From positions 186,001 through 250,000 of the forward strand of contig JAKUHH010000126.1 of NCBI GenBank assembly GCA_022701365.1: DNA of 64,000 nucleotides. The letters are read 5' to 3'. Of this stretch, positions 60,642-64,000 are shown piece by piece. The position numbers and the translations under genes were made by a program. The notes under the pieces are model-generated. The model was given only the letters and a program-made list of their open reading frames with translations. It did not search any database and was not told where the DNA came from. Source of the stretch: Mycocentrospora acerina (taxonomy: Eukaryota; Ascomycota; Dothideomycetes; Pleosporales). The stretch's first letter is position 1. Each line of letters opens with the position of its first letter.

Positions 60642-61688
60642 ATGTCTGCTTCTTCTGGATTTCAGGCCATGCCAGGCTGGTATTGGCCAGATGATGTGCC
60701 TAAGGACGAGTCCTCACATTCGACTTCATCGTCTTCCTCAGTTCCACCGCCTCATCCTTCGCAAACTTCGGCAACTGATAGGACCCCACAGGCAGGCCCA
60801 GGAGTACAGTCAAAGAGGAGAACTCATTGGCCTCCGCGGCAATGTAGAATTTGTCTCGAGACTGTTCAGCCTACCTTCAATGTTCCCTCTGAGAACCTCC
60901 CTGCTTTCCTTCAATCGTCGAATGTGAAGTACGAAGATGAGGGTGGTCGCTTGATTCGACCTTGCAATTGCAAAGGTTCGTCGAAATATGTCCACGAAGT
61001 TTGTCTGCAGGCTTGGCGTCATGCCGATCCGAATTACGGACAGAGAAATTATTGGCAGTGTCCAACATGCAGGTTCAAGTACCGACTCGCGCGCTTAGGG
61101 GCTGGCCGCTTCGTCAGCAGTGTTGGCAAGTCACATCATAAACACCAATCTACAAACAAAATGCTAATTGATGCTGTAGCTGCCCAAGTTGGCTTGACAT
61201 TGGTCATCTTGATGTTGGTTGTCTTCGTCCTCGGTTTCATTGCTGATCCCATCATCAATATGTACTTCGATCCATGGAGCTATCTCACACCTTGGTCAAA
61301 CCGTCCGACTTCCAATTACTACTACGATGACGAAGATGAGCCAGGTACCTGGGGAGAACACTTCGCAAAAGGTTTTGCCAGCATGGGCGTCCTCGGCTTT
61401 TTGAAGGTCCTTGTGGCGAGCCCACTTTCCTACTTTAGGCTTGGAGGCGGCGGTGGTAGAGGTCGAAATGGTCGAGATAGGTATGAGCAGATCAGCTGGA
61501 TCATCATTTTAATTGGCGTCGGCACATTTTTGACGGTATGTATTTATCTCGGCTTGCCTCCCATACTACAGGCGTCTTACTTAGGACAGGCTGTATACAA
61601 AGGTGTCCGCGTCTGGAGTCGCCGCACGCTCGAAAGAGCCGGCGAACGAGTCATGGATGTTCAAGGCGATGACGACAATGAAGACTAA
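60642..61688 (+). CDS. RING-CH (MARCH-like) membrane E3 ubiquitin ligase
   Basis: One exon of 348 residues from ATG 60642 (MSASSGFQAMPGWYWPDD). A Ser/Pro-rich start leads to a RING-variant C4HC3 domain: CRIC (Cys68, Cys71), then after a 36-residue insert CNC (108, 110), VHEVCLQ (His118, Cys121) and WQCPTCR (140, 143). Three hydrophobic segments follow (VGLTLVILMLVVFVLGFI at about 183-200, a weaker one near GVLGFLKVLVASPL, and ISWIIILIGVGTFLTVCI near 288-305). The His between two Cys pairs and the membrane anchors define the RING-CH/MARCH group, related to yeast Ssm4/Doa10 and viral and animal MARCH proteins; those add ubiquitin to membrane proteins. The insert between the first two Cys pairs is longer than usual. 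It may sit in ER or Golgi. A D/E-rich tail ends the protein. Confidence 0.85.
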   Translation: MSASSGFQAMPGWYWPDDVPKDESSHSTSSSSSVPPPHPSQTSATDRTPQAGPGVQSKRRTHWPPRQCRICLETVQPTFNVPSENLPAFLQSSNVKYEDEGGRLIRPCNCKGSSKYVHEVCLQAWRHADPNYGQRNYWQCPTCRFKYRLARLGAGRFVSSVGKSHHKHQSTNKMLIDAVAAQVGLTLVILMLVVFVLGFIADPIINMYFDPWSYLTPWSNRPTSNYYYDDEDEPGTWGEHFAKGFASMGVLGFLKVLVASPLSYFRLGGGGGRGRNGRDRYEQISWIIILIGVGTFLTVCIYLGLPPILQASYLGQAVYKGVRVWSRRTLERAGERVMDVQGDDDNED

Positions 61689-63650
61689 GTTTTGATCTCG
61701 CATGTTGGCACGCAATATACGTGACAACCTCATATCTTGTCTTGTCTTGTTTTATTTGTCTGACCTCTTTGAGGTCCGCACTATCTTAAATTGCCACGAG
61801 TTACTCCTCAATACTGTGTCAATTAGTCTTCGTGCGAAGATTAAAATTGCCCTTATTCTCTTTATTGGCTTGCGCGTTTTGTGCGGCCGATTTTTGAGAT
61901 GTGGTGCTATCGCTATTGGTAACTATCTCGGACGGGTCGGTTCACATAGTGGGCATCTACGCCTTCAGCATCTGCTCCTTGAGTATTTGCTTAGGTTTTT
62001 TGTCCACTGGACAGTTATTTGTGACCAGCACGAGATATACTGCCGTCAGGGCAGGCCTTTGGCACATCTTCTCTCGTGATATGCCGGTTTTGTCTGTTCG
62101 TATGTGAATTTATGATCCTGCAGGCCATTTCTTAATCCTAATAATGTTGAGGTCAACGCCTCTGCTACACTATCCTGTGTTCTGTTCTCCTGCGCTCTAC
62201 GTAGCTCAGGCAGCGCAAGTGAGGCAAAAATTCACACTCGTGAGCGCAGACGAAGTATATATCAACCTAGAGTCTAGGGCGCTCTCTATGGCGTTGCAGT
62301 ATACAATGAAAGACGTGGAGCATTCTTTCCAATTGCTCAGGTAAAAACTTCGTCATGTCAGCGATTTAACAACACGCCGGCAATTCTTTCATCTCGATCG
62401 CAGCGATTTGTAGCCTGGTTAGCTTGCTTTGGCATAGCTATTGCGACTATCTCACCACCTAGCCCGTGGGACGTCGTGTGTATTCCGTCATTCGAGGGTA
62501 TGGCCATAAGATCAAGTCTTTGGCCATTTAACAGTGTACATCGTCACTGTTGAAGCTGCTCTAGTAGGGATGAGGGTCTTGGCAATATAACGACCAAGGC
62601 TGATGATGCACTTGAGATAGTTGGATGCATACACTGTAAGGACTGGTGGGATCCTGCGGGGCAGGAAGCGCAATATCTATCGTGAATTTTTTGGACATGA
62701 GTGTGAAGAGAGGCACTGTAAGATAGGTGGTTTTGCACAGACAATTATAGTCAGACTAATCGATTAGCAATTCCAGTTGACGTGCTGTTCGGGGACGGGG
62801 AATTTGTGCGGTAGAATTTGGACATATGATATATTAGAATTGCCTACATATACGATTCGCGGTCACAATATGGAAATCTTAGTTTTGAAAAAACTCGAAC
62901 ATTATGAAATGTAAAACCCCCGTCCGCAATGATTATCTGTGTCACAATTGGAGATCAAACAGCAAAAACATTTTGAAATAAAAACGTACTGAATTATTGT
63001 GCGTTCAACTCTAAAGAACTTGAAGACTCATTGAGCGTCATTACATCTCATCTCGAACACACTATATAGAGCTACCACACATTGCAGGTCACTCTTCCAT
63101 CTGTAGCAAACCACATCCACATTGTTACCAATTTATCAAAACTTCTGTGGAGAATTTCTAGCTTAGATTCGAATATGCCAATACATCCCCAATTGTGAAA
63201 CTAGATAGTTGGACAGTCGACTTAGATCGCATGTCGAAGACTGTTACTTTACTCTCTGGTGTTGAAAAACCACAGTCACACAAGTTCGATACCACTTGTT
63301 CCAACAAGGACGACGTATTGTATTTTGACAACAACTTGAGCTGCTGGGTTGTGTTTGATAGAATCTAATAATTGAACTTCACAAAGAGTGAAGAAATACG
63401 TACAGGATACAACAACCGACAGTTTGTAGTACGATTACTAGTATGGAACCTCCTCACGTACATGGAGTCTTTCTGAATCTTTTAGGTGTCATGTGCTCAG
63501 CAATGCCCTCTGGTATCATATGAACGCGTCACGGATACCGCCTCCAGTTTCTCTACTGATGTCAATGAGACGTTATGCAGCAACAAATAAATTCCATGTA
63601 ATCCAAATAAGTTCGCAGGTACAATGGCAAATATTTAAACCACAATCCAG
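61689..63650. other. Intergenic about 2 kb, AT-rich, nothing recognised
   Basis: Between the RING-CH gene and a decayed SDR at the right edge. Short frames on both strands (up to 125 codons at 61702-62079) start right after the RING gene stop and look like untranslated sequence. No RNA gene, repeat or known mobile element is seen. Confidence 0.4.
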
Positions 63651-63659
63651 TTGGGATAT

Positions 63660-64000
63660 AGATCCAATTCGTCCAAAAACGCAGACTTTCAGCTCAGCGA
63701 GTCATTCAATCTCAAAGGCAAGGTGGAATATATGTCTGATGGCGGTGGTTCGGGTATTGGTTTGATGATTATCCAAGCCTCGCCAGCCAACGGTGTCAAA
63801 GTCTACATCGTTAGCAGAACCAAGGAAAAGCTCGATAAGGTCGACCTGAGAAAATCTTCACGGTAGTAGGAAATGTAGCAAGAAAGGACGGTGTGTGGTA
63901 AGTACAGCAAAGTAATTAGACAATAGGAAAAACTTGAGTGCTATTGTTACGCCAGAAAATTAGCAAAGAAAATCGAGTCCAAAGAAAGCCAACTCGACAC
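63660..64000 (+). pseudogene. Decayed or partial short-chain dehydrogenase at the right edge
   Basis: The plus strand reads FQLSESFNLKGKV, then GGGSGIGLMIIQASPANGV, then KVYIVSRTKEKLDKV: the opening of an NAD(P)-binding SDR. Where the family has a Thr before the Gly-rich loop (TGGGSGIG) this copy has Asp (SDGGGSGIG). After EKLDKV the frame ends in two adjacent stops (TAGTAG at about 63865). Near 63960 another frame gives LAKKIESKESQLDT, which also fits SDRs (the helix before NNAG), interrupted upstream by the sequence with a GTAAGT at about 63898. So the region is either a pseudogene or a gene with an unresolved intron whose rest lies outside the window. No ATG with good context precedes it. 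Confidence 0.5.

Overview
The window is nuclear DNA of a filamentous ascomycete (Pezizomycotina; a Dothideomycete is my guess, not proven). The signs are short GT-AG introns of mostly 47-60 nt with CTAAC/CTGAC branch points, fungal-type proteins such as Dicer-like 2, Mug190 and a SMP/C2 protein, single monocistronic genes on both strands, and no bacterial operon structure. I count about 29 protein-coding genes or gene remnants and one intron-containing tRNA-Met.

Left part (1-10.6 kb): the N-terminal part of a DOCK-family exchange factor running off the left edge; a CTR-family copper transporter with two Mac1-type copper-response boxes in its promoter; an F-box gene whose frame is broken at a T7 run; a small protein of uncertain family; mitochondrial ribosomal protein uL30m; a decayed gene with two compensating frame changes; and an unrecognised gene with two Trp-rich repeats.

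10.7-21.4 kb is a block of six enzymes typical of phenolic or xenobiotic metabolism: a quercetin 2,3-dioxygenase-like bicupin, an alpha/beta hydrolase, a glutathione S-transferase, a membrane-anchored SDR, a cytochrome P450 and a zinc alcohol dehydrogenase. No PKS, NRPS, terpene synthase, transporter or transcription factor sits among them. The dioxygenase next to a hydrolase fits the two known steps of flavonol breakdown (ring opening, then depside hydrolysis), so this may be a catabolic module. This is inference.

21.5-37.4 kb is mostly housekeeping: cyclophilin PPIL1 and the C2HC5 zinc-finger protein Rqt4/TRIP4 share a short promoter; then a disordered protein; a pair of related genes that share only a C-terminal beta-rich motif and the same terminal intron; a DUF2470 membrane protein; tRNA-Met; acetylornithine aminotransferase; and a SNF2-type ATPase.

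37.6-52 kb: a conserved small gene with a (GAA)n tract in its intron, Mgs1/WRNIP1, kynurenine aminotransferase, DPH1, N-acetylglucosamine-6-phosphate deacetylase and the contact-site protein Mug190. Several tandem repeats lie between and inside these genes. 52-54.3 kb is AT-rich and seems empty. The right end holds Dicer-like 2, proteasome alpha-2, a RING-CH membrane ubiquitin ligase and a decayed or partial SDR at the edge.
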